Assembly (NCBI GenBank): GCA_016187935.1 | Contig: JACPIU010000017.1 | Coordinates: forward strand, 62,001-126,000 | DNA from: Bdellovibrio sp. | Lineage (GTDB): Bacteria; Bdellovibrionota; Bacteriovoracia; Bacteriovoracales; Bacteriovoracaceae | Direction: 5' to 3' | Length of the DNA stretch: 64,000 nt | Made by a program: the position numbers and the translations under genes | Notes under the pieces: model-generated | The model's database searches: none | What the model was told of the DNA's origin: nothing | The model's input: only the letters and a program-made list of their open reading frames with translations | Shown here: positions 36,084-43,926 of the stretch, piece after piece | Layout of the letters: each line of letters starts with the position of its first letter | How positions within the stretch are numbered: the first letter of the stretch is position 1

Positions 36084-38704
36084 AAACCTACCAGACGTTA
36101 CGACAATTGTGCGCTCTTTTTCTCGTTTGGATGTTGACGCAGATTGGGCCGGTTCAAGAGCTTAGAAAATATACTGGCGGGTGGATTTCAACGGCTCATG
36201 CTGCAGCTGTTGATAGCCGCTTGCCTGAATGTCAAAACTTAAACAGTGAGGAAAAGCAAGAAGCCGAAAGTTCTGGCCGTTGTACTGTCCAGAGTATGGA
36301 ATTGGAAAACGATGGGTGGATAATTTCCGAAGGTTATGTGAGCACTTTGCTCACTTGGGCCGTGGCCATGGTTTTCATGTACCAAATTCTCCGTTGTCGT
36401 ATGCCTAGTGTGAGTTGCGGCTATTCCACTATTTTTTCAGCGCTTGGTGCTGTGGCGCTCTTCGCAGGTGAAATTGCTTCGGTTGTAGGTTTTGCCATTC
36501 ATATTGGAAAAATTAAGAAAAAAGTTGAATATCGATTAGGTTCCGTGATGGGTATGCAGGGAAAATGTGATTCCAATACGGCACCGACTGCCGGAAGTGG
36601 TAGTAGTGGGTCAGGATTTATTGGGGATGTTTCGCCCTGTGATCAATTCAACTATTTGAAAGATCAGAAAGAGGCCATGGAAGGAGCAAAGACTGCTGCA
36701 ACCTGGAAGTTCGGCTTGGCCATTGCTGCAGCTGCAGCATTTGCGATTGCTGCTATTATCGAACTCGTGGGATGGATACAAGGGAATATGCACGATGCAG
36801 TGCTTTTTGCGATGGGAAATACATCAACAGCGGCGGTTGAGGGTGCTTCTTCGAGTTGTACTGCTTTTACTGCTCCCCCTGCGGTTCTTGCATGTCAGAC
36901 AGCATGTCAGGCCTGTGTCGCAGGTATTGCAACAGCTCAAGAACAACTAAGTGAACTGATTGCCCAGAGCAATAATGTTATTACTCCAACTACATCCGTT
37001 GCCGATTGCACAAAATACAGAGTGCATAGAACGACGGCACAGACAACCGCAGAAACGGCATGTATGGCCGCTTCCGCTACGGCACCTGCATGTAGAGCGG
37101 CTGCGCTGGCCTATACCTCTGCACTTGCAGAAGCCGTGGCAGTATCTCTTTGTCCTCAGAATCAAACGTGCCATTTGGGATGTGCTGTTCCTGGAACATT
37201 GCTCATGGGAAAATACTCGCCGGATGAATTTTATAACAGCTCACGCAAGACCTGTGGGCTTGAGCGGACATACGAACTAGATATTTCCCAAGCGCGAACA
37301 GAGTATGGTTACGATAAACTGGCATTAAACCCTTTTCTTGAGGTTGTCGAACTTCCAGATATATTTTTCAAGCGTTCTGTATCTGGTTCTGACCTCTTAC
37401 TTATTAATGATGAAGAAGTCCAGCGTGAGTTGGCCCGATCTCAAATGGTAATTGAACTTCAACGTGATCAAGAAAAAATATCATTGAATGATTATTACAA
37501 AATACGCCAATTCTATGGGGATGATTTATTTGACAACAATCAATTTAATTTTTTAAAAATTATTATCGATAGTGCCGCAGCGGAAAATAAGACAAAGACC
37601 AGTGAAGATTCAGGAATGCCGGTGCATCAGGTGATTGGTAGCGGTCTGGGAATTGTGGCCATGGCCATTCCCATTTTTATTGGTCTTCTGAAGACTGCGG
37701 ATCTTCAGGCCGATAATGCCTTCTCAACACCAGCACGACGTTTTGGTTGGAATAGTCTGGCTACGATTTTGGCAACCGGTCAAGCCATTTACACAAAACT
37801 TGCGGTTATTGATGTCCTGGATGGTAACATTACAAAGCTTCAAAAGATCTTAGACCTGGTGGCCAACGATCCTCGCTCGGTTGAAGTGCCGCCACCGGCA
37901 AGCCAAATACCCTATAATGCTGTCGTTATTGATGATGATTTTGTCGATACCCCACCGCCACAACTTCCCCCAGGTCAAACATTACCTTGTCCCGCAGGAG
38001 GAGATGGCAAGGGCGGGTGTAAAGAAGTTGGAAATATCGTGGATGCTTCACTCGGGTCTGTAGATTTATCTTCGCTTGCCGGCTTGACCGGAAGCTTAAA
38101 AAGTTTGAATAGTAATGTGTCCGGCAAAAATAGTTTTGGGCAAGGAACCTTCAATAATGTGGCGACGCTTGGATCGGCGGCACGCGGATTAAAAAAGAAA
38201 ATTGGGGAAATGCAAAAGAAGATTAATAAAAATCGAGAGAAAATGAAACTTCCCCCTGTAGATTTTGCGAGTATGCAAACTCAGCAATTGAAAGGGATGT
38301 TTAAAAAGGCCAAAGATTATCTGGCCGCCAAAGGTATGACGGCGGATCAGTTGATGCCAGTTTCACCTGTTGATCCTACCAACACAAAAGAGTTAGAAAA
38401 GAAAGTGGCCGATGGTGCGGTTGGAGCAGCCAAAATCGATGCCAAGAAAGGGTCAGCGGTACCTGATCTGAGTGGTCTGGTGGGTGATTTCAAATTTGAT
38501 GAAGGTGAAGGCGCGGGTGCGGCCATCGAATCTCATCCAGAAACTTCGGCCAGCAAAGAACTGGATGACACTTTTCAAGTGCCTAATAATGATATCGCAT
38601 CTGACGCGAATGCCGATATCTTTCAGATGCTTTCGTCACGTTATTTAAAAACGGCATACCCTATTTTCTTTGAAGAAGAAACTGCTCCTGCCAAAGCACC
38701 TTAA
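36080..38704 (+). CDS. Giant membrane protein B, paralogue of protein A
   Basis: An 874-aa paralogue of the preceding protein. Shared landmarks in the same order are: an N-terminal signal ending STAHAA; IISEGYVSTLLTWAVAMVFMYQILRC; a GSGSSGSG linker; a Cys-rich central part (ACQTACQACVAG); a membrane pair around IPIFIGLLKTADL; TPARRFGWNSLATILATGQAIYTK; PCPAGGDGKGGCKEV; an Ala/Lys helical tail; and the end IFQMLSSRYLKTAYPIFF. The many paired cysteines suggest the loops face an oxidising compartment. Translational coupling to protein A suggests the two act as a hetero-oligomer. Function unknown. Confidence 0.6.
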   Translation: MKTYQTLRQLCALFLVWMLTQIGPVQELRKYTGGWISTAHAAAVDSRLPECQNLNSEEKQEAESSGRCTVQSMELENDGWIISEGYVSTLLTWAVAMVFMYQILRCRMPSVSCGYSTIFSALGAVALFAGEIASVVGFAIHIGKIKKKVEYRLGSVMGMQGKCDSNTAPTAGSGSSGSGFIGDVSPCDQFNYLKDQKEAMEGAKTAATWKFGLAIAAAAAFAIAAIIELVGWIQGNMHDAVLFAMGNTSTAAVEGASSSCTAFTAPPAVLACQTACQACVAGIATAQEQLSELIAQSNNVITPTTSVADCTKYRVHRTTAQTTAETACMAASATAPACRAAALAYTSALAEAVAVSLCPQNQTCHLGCAVPGTLLMGKYSPDEFYNSSRKTCGLERTYELDISQARTEYGYDKLALNPFLEVVELPDIFFKRSVSGSDLLLINDEEVQRELARSQMVIELQRDQEKISLNDYYKIRQFYGDDLFDNNQFNFLKIIIDSAAAENKTKTSEDSGMPVHQVIGSGLGIVAMAIPIFIGLLKTADLQADNAFSTPARRFGWNSLATILATGQAIYTKLAVIDVLDGNITKLQKILDLVANDPRSVEVPPPASQIPYNAVVIDDDFVDTPPPQLPPGQTLPCPAGGDGKGGCKEVGNIVDASLGSVDLSSLAGLTGSLKSLNSNVSGKNSFGQGTFNNVATLGSAARGLKKKIGEMQKKINKNREKMKLPPVDFASMQTQQLKGMFKKAKDYLAAKGMTADQLMPVSPVDPTNTKELEKKVADGAVGAAKIDAKKGSAVPDLSGLVGDFKFDEGEGAGAAIESHPETSASKELDDTFQVPNNDIASDANADIFQMLSSRYLKTAYPIFFEEETAPAKAP

Positions 38705-38736
38705 GTCAGCTTGGCCAGGTCGGTACTCTATGTCCA

Positions 38737-38772
38737 TTGTCTAGAAATCAGTTAGACAACTCTTGATTTCTA
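38737..38772. promoter_or_regulatory. Two overlapping dyads upstream of sodB
   Basis: TTGTCTA (38737-38743) pairs with TAGACAA (38753-38759). TAGAAATCA (38742-38750) pairs with TGATTTCTA (38764-38772). The two dyads overlap, so only one stem can form at a time in RNA. As DNA the first is a 23-bp operator-like palindrome placed about 40 bases before the -10 box. Redox or metal control of sodB is plausible. Confidence 0.4.
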
Positions 38773-38795
38773 CCGGGGAGACGCCTACTTTCTTG

Positions 38796-38828
38796 TATAA
38801 TATATCTCTATAGATTCCCTATAGATTT
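38796..38828 (+). promoter_or_regulatory. -10 box and tandem 11-bp repeat before sodB
   Basis: A perfect TATAAT (38796-38801) is followed by two tandem copies of CTATAGATT (38808 and 38819, period 11 bases), which lie where the transcript would begin. No good -35 box is visible 17 bases upstream. Confidence 0.4.
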
Positions 38829-38844
38829 CTAGGAGGATTTAATC

Positions 38845-39420
38845 ATGGAACATAAACTACCGGCACTCCCATGGCCAAAAGATTCCCTTGCCCCTCATAT
38901 TTCCCCAGAAACGATCGATTTTCATTACGGTAAACATCACGCTGCTTATGTTGCGAAATTGAATGAGTTGATCAAAGGTACGGCACTGGCGGAGTTGCCA
39001 CTTGAGGAAATTATCAAGAAGGCCCAAGGCCCTACTTTTAATAATGCCGCTCAGGTTTGGAATCATTCATTCTATTGGAATTGTATGACACCAAGAGGAG
39101 GCGGTGCTCCCACGGAAAAAGTGGCAGAATTGATTAAGAAAAAGTGGGGCGGTTTTGAAAAGTTTAAAGAAGTATGGAGCAATTCAGCTGTGAGTAATTT
39201 TGGTTCGGGATGGACATGGTTGGTAAAAACCGCCACAGGAGATCTTGAGATTGTGAATACTTCTAATGCTGGCTGTCCATTAACGGAAGGACAAAAACCT
39301 ATTCTTACTATTGATGTATGGGAACATGCTTATTATATCGATTATCGTAATGCTCGGGCCAATTATGTCGCGGCTTTTTGGAATGTAGTCAATTGGGATT
39401 TTGTCGCTAAAAACCTGTAA
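38845..39420 (+). CDS. sodB: Superoxide dismutase, iron type
   Basis: A 191-aa enzyme that disproportionates superoxide. Metal ligands are visible in order: H27 (FHYGKHHAAYV), the His of VWNHSFYWN, and Asp and His of DVWEHAYYIDYRN. The Gln in FNNAAQVWNH... precedes the second His as in Fe-type enzymes, and SGWTWLV is conserved. Length matches SodB (about 192). There is no signal peptide, so it is cytoplasmic. AGGAGG eight bases before the ATG is strong. It is inserted between the giant membrane proteins and the lipoprotein operon but has its own promoter and operator-like dyads. Confidence 0.97.
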   Translation: MEHKLPALPWPKDSLAPHISPETIDFHYGKHHAAYVAKLNELIKGTALAELPLEEIIKKAQGPTFNNAAQVWNHSFYWNCMTPRGGGAPTEKVAELIKKKWGGFEKFKEVWSNSAVSNFGSGWTWLVKTATGDLEIVNTSNAGCPLTEGQKPILTIDVWEHAYYIDYRNARANYVAAFWNVVNWDFVAKNL

Positions 39421-39453
39421 TATGTTGCAGAGTTAAAAACTCAGGTATTTGTT

Positions 39454-39499
39454 TTTTTCGTCCGTCACTTTGTACCAGTAAAAAAGTGCGGACGAAAAA
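39454..39499. promoter_or_regulatory. Long hairpin between sodB and the lipoprotein operon
   Basis: TTTTTCGTCCG (39454-39464) pairs with CGGACGAAAAA (39489-39499), and inside it CACTTT (39466-39471) pairs with AAAGTG (39483-39488). This gives 17 base pairs with one bulged T. No T-run directly follows on either strand, so it is not a standard terminator; it may be a bidirectional end, an RNA stabiliser or part of a leader. Confidence 0.45.
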
Positions 39500-39548
39500 C
39501 TCTTTTCGAGTTACGATTTCTAAAATCATTTTTAGGAGTCGGGCAATC

Positions 39549-40568
39549 ATGAAAGTTGGAAACGTCGTTGTTTTATATCTCGTTTTGTCCCTACTTAGCT
39601 CATGTTCGACTTCATCGGTGTCAAGCTCCCAGAGCAAGGCCAAAGAAGGTGGGCGTGAACGTCCGGCATGGATTGATTCTCCCGATGAAGGTTGTAGTGA
39701 GCAGGAATTGTGTGCTGTCGGTGAGGGGCCGGGCAAAATGGTGGCCGAGGCCAATGCTCGCAACAGCATTGCCCAAGTTTTTGAAACGCGTGTGAAGGGT
39801 TCGAGTACAGTCACCACAACTTCTGAAACAAAATCCAACAACAATGGTCTTCAAAGTGGCAAGGTTAATGAAACTACCGCCAAGCAAATTGAGGAACTCA
39901 CCGACGAAGTTTTAAAAGGTGTTGAGATTAAGAAGACTTATGATGATAGAAAATTGAAAACGGTTTTTGCCTTGGCTTCACTTAATAAGGAAGAGGCCCT
40001 GGGACGTTTTCGAGACGAAATGAAGCCTCTTGATACCCAGATAGAAGAATTGGTGAAGGACGGACGTAGGTCTTCTTTGAATAAGGCCTTAAAGTTGAAT
40101 GATAAGCGTGAGGCGCTAAATCAGCGTTATGCTATTTTGGCCGGGGGACCCTTTCCTGCCAAGGTGAGTTTGAAAGAACTCTTGGGTAAGAAACGTGAAA
40201 AAGGAAAGGAAAATGTAATCGTGTTCGTGGAATTTGAAGCGCCAAAAGAGGCCCAGGATTTGAAGAACTTGGTTTCGGGTGTTCTAACCGAAAATGATTA
40301 CAAAGTTGTTGTGGATGATGGTGCTCCTCATCTCTATAGTGTGCAAGGTGAGCTTGTGCATGAACAAGAGCATATGCAAGTTGCTGGTTTTGAACAGCAT
40401 AAATTTATTTTGACGGTCCGATCAATGGACAAGTCGGGAGCCAAACTAGGCGGGCTTGACCACACCAGCGTACAAAATGGTCGAAGTTTTAATCAATGCC
40501 TGGCCAAGGCATTGCCAGAATTAAAACAATTTTTGAAAGACAACTTAGTTCTTTTGAATATGGATTAA
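39549..40568 (+). CDS. LPP20-family-like lipoprotein
   Basis: A 339-aa protein with a lipoprotein signal (LLSSCSTSS, Cys18). The segment RERPAWIDSPDEGCSEQELCAVGEG, followed by an A-rich helix (AEANARNSIAQVFE), is the LPP20 pattern: a PxWI start, a G-x-G-E strand and a helix beginning with A-x-A-N-A. The second half (residues 215-335) holds a further alpha/beta domain with ENVIVFVEFEAP. Start choice: the lipobox and AGGAG favour the ATG at 39549 over a GTG at 39486. It is first in a run of four lipoprotein genes. Confidence 0.65.
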   Translation: MKVGNVVVLYLVLSLLSSCSTSSVSSSQSKAKEGGRERPAWIDSPDEGCSEQELCAVGEGPGKMVAEANARNSIAQVFETRVKGSSTVTTTSETKSNNNGLQSGKVNETTAKQIEELTDEVLKGVEIKKTYDDRKLKTVFALASLNKEEALGRFRDEMKPLDTQIEELVKDGRRSSLNKALKLNDKREALNQRYAILAGGPFPAKVSLKELLGKKREKGKENVIVFVEFEAPKEAQDLKNLVSGVLTENDYKVVVDDGAPHLYSVQGELVHEQEHMQVAGFEQHKFILTVRSMDKSGAKLGGLDHTSVQNGRSFNQCLAKALPELKQFLKDNLVLLNMD

Positions 40569-40589
40569 TGAATTAAAGGAGAACGGACA

Positions 40590-41288
40590 ATGAAAAAGAC
40601 AGTGATGCTTTTGGCTTTTGCTTTGGTTTTTACTTCATGCAGTAGTACGAAGAAGGAAAAGGAATTGGTTGAAGTTGAGCATGAGACAATTAAAAAGGAC
40701 TATGATGTTCGTGATGCCAGCTCGAACATTCGTCCAGGATGGGTTGAAGACGCAACCGTATGGGCCGAAGAGTATGGCAAAACCGCTAAGGATGGTGCTG
40801 ATTTCCGTTTCTTCTCTTTTGAGACCGAACCAAAGGTCAGCCGTGAAATCGCCTGTAACTTGGCCAAGGCCAATGCCAAGGCCGATATTGCGGGTGAAAT
40901 CGCCACCTTTATCGACAAACAATTGGGTGCCAGTGTTGAAGGGGCTCCAAGCATTGATCCCAACAATCCAAAAACACAACCCTTGCGTGAATTTGTATCC
41001 AATACTTTAGCAGAAAAAATTATGGCGCTTATTCATGGTGCCAGTATCATGAAGACCTACTGGGAAAAACGCGATTATCAGGTGACCAAAGGGGCCAAAA
41101 AAGACTACATCGGCTTTACCTGCGCCTCATTGGTGAGGATGCCTGTAAAAGAATTACAGAAGGCCATTGATGAAGCCGCTAATCATGTCGTCAATGCTGT
41201 TGATGATCCAGGCACAAAAGAAAATGTGAAGAAAGCTTTGAATGATGCTTCAGAAAACTTTGTGAAAGCAAAACAGGGACAACTCTAA
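40590..41288 (+). CDS. Lipoprotein of the LPP20/LpoB cluster
   Basis: A 232-aa protein with a lipoprotein signal (LVFTSCSSTK, Cys17). RPGWVEDATVWAEEYG, then ACNLAKANAKADIAGEIATF resembles the same PxWV-strand-helix arrangement as the preceding protein, so a divergent LPP20-like domain is likely. KTYWEKRDYQVTKG and a C-terminal amphipathic helix follow. AAAGGAG is the ribosome-binding site. It is separated from both neighbours by fewer than 30 bases, so it is in one operon with them. Confidence 0.6.
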   Translation: MKKTVMLLAFALVFTSCSSTKKEKELVEVEHETIKKDYDVRDASSNIRPGWVEDATVWAEEYGKTAKDGADFRFFSFETEPKVSREIACNLAKANAKADIAGEIATFIDKQLGASVEGAPSIDPNNPKTQPLREFVSNTLAEKIMALIHGASIMKTYWEKRDYQVTKGAKKDYIGFTCASLVRMPVKELQKAIDEAANHVVNAVDDPGTKENVKKALNDASENFVKAKQGQL

Positions 41289-41317
41289 TCGATCTTTAAT
41301 AATTAAGGAGTAGTTAT

Positions 41318-41929
41318 ATGAAGTTACTTTTGGCATTACTTTTAGCAATGATGATGTTGAGTGCAGGTTGTGGTGGTTTTAAGGCAAAACGTGTTGATGC
41401 CGCTGAGTCGGATGAAAAGGCCTTGGAAATTACTGATCAGTGGGTTTCGGGTGATACTGAAAAAGTGGTTCGTGATATCTTAAAACAAATTCAAGACCAC
41501 AAAGGTTTTCAAGCTTTTTTGCGCAAGAAAGGCTCTGCACCGAAAATTTTCATTGCCGATGTTCAGAACATGACCTCGGAAGCCTATTTCCCCATCAATG
41601 ATATTAATGACGAGATGTTGAATGAGTTTTCTTCATCTGGGGATTTTACTTTGATCGACGCTGCCGCTCGCGAAGCGGTTCTCAAAGAAATTACCTATCA
41701 AAATGATGGGATGGTTGATCCTGCCGATGTTAAAAAAGTGGGCAAGCAAACCGGAGCCGAACTCATGGTCTTTGGTAATGTTTACATGAAACCAGAGTCG
41801 CGCGATGGGAAAACCATTAAGCAATATAATGTCAACATTCGGATGACTGAAATTGAAAAGGCGGTTGAGGTTCTTCGTGTTCGTACAAAACTATCCAAGT
41901 TTTCCGAGCAGAAGAAAACAGGCTGGTAG
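41318..41929 (+). CDS. Penicillin-binding protein activator LpoB-like lipoprotein
   Basis: A 203-aa protein with a lipoprotein signal (MLSAGCGG, Cys18). The domain starts with APKIFIADVQNMTSEAYF, where LpoB has a strand followed by N-x-T, then GDFTLIDAAAREAVLKE and GAELMVFGNVYM. This is the alpha/beta fold of LpoB, the outer-membrane lipoprotein that activates the bifunctional synthase PBP1b through the peptidoglycan layer. No PBP gene is in the window. The surrounding lipoproteins are frequent companions of LpoB-type genes in other genomes as far as I know. It precedes a 56-bp palindrome. Confidence 0.8.
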   Translation: MKLLLALLLAMMMLSAGCGGFKAKRVDAAESDEKALEITDQWVSGDTEKVVRDILKQIQDHKGFQAFLRKKGSAPKIFIADVQNMTSEAYFPINDINDEMLNEFSSSGDFTLIDAAAREAVLKEITYQNDGMVDPADVKKVGKQTGAELMVFGNVYMKPESRDGKTIKQYNVNIRMTEIEKAVEVLRVRTKLSKFSEQKKTGW

Positions 41930-41951
41930 GAGAAAAAGACAAATCAAAGCT

Positions 41952-42007
41952 AGGTGCCATGTACCCGGAGCTATGCAGTACTGCATAGCTCCGGGTACAT
42001 GGCACCT
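41952..42007. repeat. Perfect 56-bp palindrome
   Basis: Twenty-eight bases from 41952 (AGGTGCCATGTACCCGGAGC...) are followed without spacer by their exact reverse complement, ending at 42007. The centre is GCAGTACTGC. The flanking bases (T/T) end the symmetry. It lies between the LpoB-like and COG3014-like genes, 22 bases after one stop and 26 before the next start. It is not a normal terminator since no T-run follows. REP-type element, cruciform, RNA processing site or protein-binding site are all possible. Confidence 0.9.
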
Positions 42008-42033
42008 TCTTTCTACTAAACAAGGTAATTGAT

Positions 42034-43788
42034 ATGAGAGCGCGGGTGAGTTGTTTGTTCGTTGTAGTGCTGTTGCTTCTAGCTTCTGTTGGATGTTCCA
42101 CCGGTGGTCTAAAAGAACGGGCGGAATTGCGATCGCTAATCTCTGCTTCCAATTGGGATGCGGCCATTGATTATGTAGCTAAATCAGATTTCTACAAGAC
42201 TGAAAACGTCGCTTTACTTCGGGCCATGGAACTTGGACTTCTCTACAACTCGAAAGGCGCATACTACCAATCTACCCAAATGCTGAATAAGGCCAAAGAG
42301 ATTCATCAGAAACTTTATACTGTAAGTATTTCCAGTGCCGCCAAGGGTGTCTTGGCCAATGAAAATTATGATGTTTACTCCGGTGCTTCTTATGAACGTT
42401 CACTCATACATTTTTATCTTGCGCTTAATCACTATCTGCTGTTTCTCAGGGGTGAATATGAAGGATATAAGATAGCTGAGAAAGATAGCTTGAAGGATGT
42501 TCCACCTAAGAAATTAAATGCAAATGAGCGCCGTTTGGAGCTTCAAGGCGCGCGTGCCGAGCTTCTCGATTGGGACTCATACTTGAAGTCTATTCAAGGT
42601 GATCGCGCGGGGCGAAGTGTTTTCAAAAATGATCTGCTGGCAAAAGTTTTTGGCGGCATGATTCATGAAGCATTTGAACGTCCTGAAGATGATCAAATTG
42701 CACTCCAGCTTTACAAAGATGCCAAGCTGGTACTTTTTAGAAACTATAACGCCTACAAAACCTACAATACCATTGCGCCAAAATTTAAAGGTGATTTCAG
42801 TAAACTTGCCTTGATGGGGGAGCAAGAAGTTAGCAGCAATTATACTAAACCAACCGAATATGCTCGTAATTTGGAGTTGTTCTTAGATACAAAAATATTA
42901 TATTTAACTAAGCGCATGCGTCCTGGTGATTTGCAAACAATCGCTAAGCAAATTCATGCCACTGAAAAGGCCATGGGAGAAGCCGCCAAGTGCGTTAATC
43001 GCGCTAATGTTGGAATTATCCTACAGACAGGTATTATTCCCAAAAAAGTTCCCGAGAAACATTATTACAGCTTAGAGAGCGCCCTGACGCCGGATAACCC
43101 CACCGAAGGCCAGAAAGCTGTGGCCAAGTTTGGTTCTCAAGTTATTATGCTGTTTGCCGGTGCACAACTTGGTTTGTTGCCTCCGCCCAACACTTATTCT
43201 CCTGCGGGAACACAGTTAGGAGTGGCCACAGCACAGATTGCCGCTAATGCTCTGGCCATTAGTTTTGAACTTCCCGTTATGGAAAATCAGATCATCGAAG
43301 ATCTAACCACCTTGCAAGTTTATAACGGTGCCGGAAAAATGGTGCAAGAATTTGACATCCCTCTGATCAATCCTCTGCTGGATGTTGCGAGTGAAGCCAT
43401 TGCAGAAGATTCGGCCTCTCGCTATACCAAACTGGGTATCCGACTGGCCTCCAAGCATCTCACGGCCATCGCGGCATCTTATGGTACCTATAGTCTAAGT
43501 AAACAGAAGCTTGGTGAGTTTTTTGCCAAGCAGGCCGCCGTTCTCCAATATATTGGTGCCAGCAAGGCCATTGAGGCCTCGGAAAAGGCCGATACCCGCT
43601 ATTGGAGTACCTTGCCGGCGGATTTTCGTATTCGCGATTTTTATTTGGAAAAAGGTAATTATACTTTCAAAATAGTGGTTAAAAAGATTTCCACTCCTGA
43701 CGTTCCCAAGAAGATCATTGATCTTGGAGCGGTCAATGTGGCCGATGGAAAGCAGAAGATTTTGTTAAATTACCGCATTCAATTATAG
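42034..43788 (+). CDS. COG3014-like lipoprotein with helical repeats
   Basis: A 584-aa protein with a lipoprotein signal (LASVGCSTGG, Cys21). Residues 28-260 are helical, with TPR-like pairs (NWDAAIDYVAKSDFYKTENVALLRAMELGLLYNSKGAYYQS). FYLALNHYLLFLRGEYEGY is typical of the COG3014 family, lipoproteins often found next to LPP20 and LpoB genes. The C-terminal 150 residues contain beta strands. It may form the scaffold of a lipoprotein complex at the outer membrane; that role is inferred from context. The palindrome upstream may separate its expression from the three genes before it. Confidence 0.65.
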   Translation: MRARVSCLFVVVLLLLASVGCSTGGLKERAELRSLISASNWDAAIDYVAKSDFYKTENVALLRAMELGLLYNSKGAYYQSTQMLNKAKEIHQKLYTVSISSAAKGVLANENYDVYSGASYERSLIHFYLALNHYLLFLRGEYEGYKIAEKDSLKDVPPKKLNANERRLELQGARAELLDWDSYLKSIQGDRAGRSVFKNDLLAKVFGGMIHEAFERPEDDQIALQLYKDAKLVLFRNYNAYKTYNTIAPKFKGDFSKLALMGEQEVSSNYTKPTEYARNLELFLDTKILYLTKRMRPGDLQTIAKQIHATEKAMGEAAKCVNRANVGIILQTGIIPKKVPEKHYYSLESALTPDNPTEGQKAVAKFGSQVIMLFAGAQLGLLPPPNTYSPAGTQLGVATAQIAANALAISFELPVMENQIIEDLTTLQVYNGAGKMVQEFDIPLINPLLDVASEAIAEDSASRYTKLGIRLASKHLTAIAASYGTYSLSKQKLGEFFAKQAAVLQYIGASKAIEASEKADTRYWSTLPADFRIRDFYLEKGNYTFKIVVKKISTPDVPKKIIDLGAVNVADGKQKILLNYRIQL

Positions 43789-43831
43789 TGTTTAAGCGTT
43801 TGTTCAATGTCATTTATTTTTCGTCAAGTAA

Positions 43832-43849
43832 GCCGCCTCCTAAGGCGGC
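43832..43849 (+). terminator. Weak hairpin after the lipoprotein operon
   Basis: A perfect seven-base-pair GC-rich stem GCCGCCT/AGGCGGC with loop CCTA lies 44 bases after the stop. The following sequence (ATCTATTCCC) has few T residues, so termination may be partial. Confidence 0.4.
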
Positions 43850-43926
43850 ATCTATTCCCTAGCTTTTATTAATAAGCACCGGATTTTACAATTAGAATAT
43901 TAATTTATTTGTCAGAGAGGTTGTTT

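Noticed and set aside
39454-39499. Hairpin as a standard intrinsic terminator of sodB
   Set aside because: No T-run follows on the plus strand; kept only as an unexplained structure.
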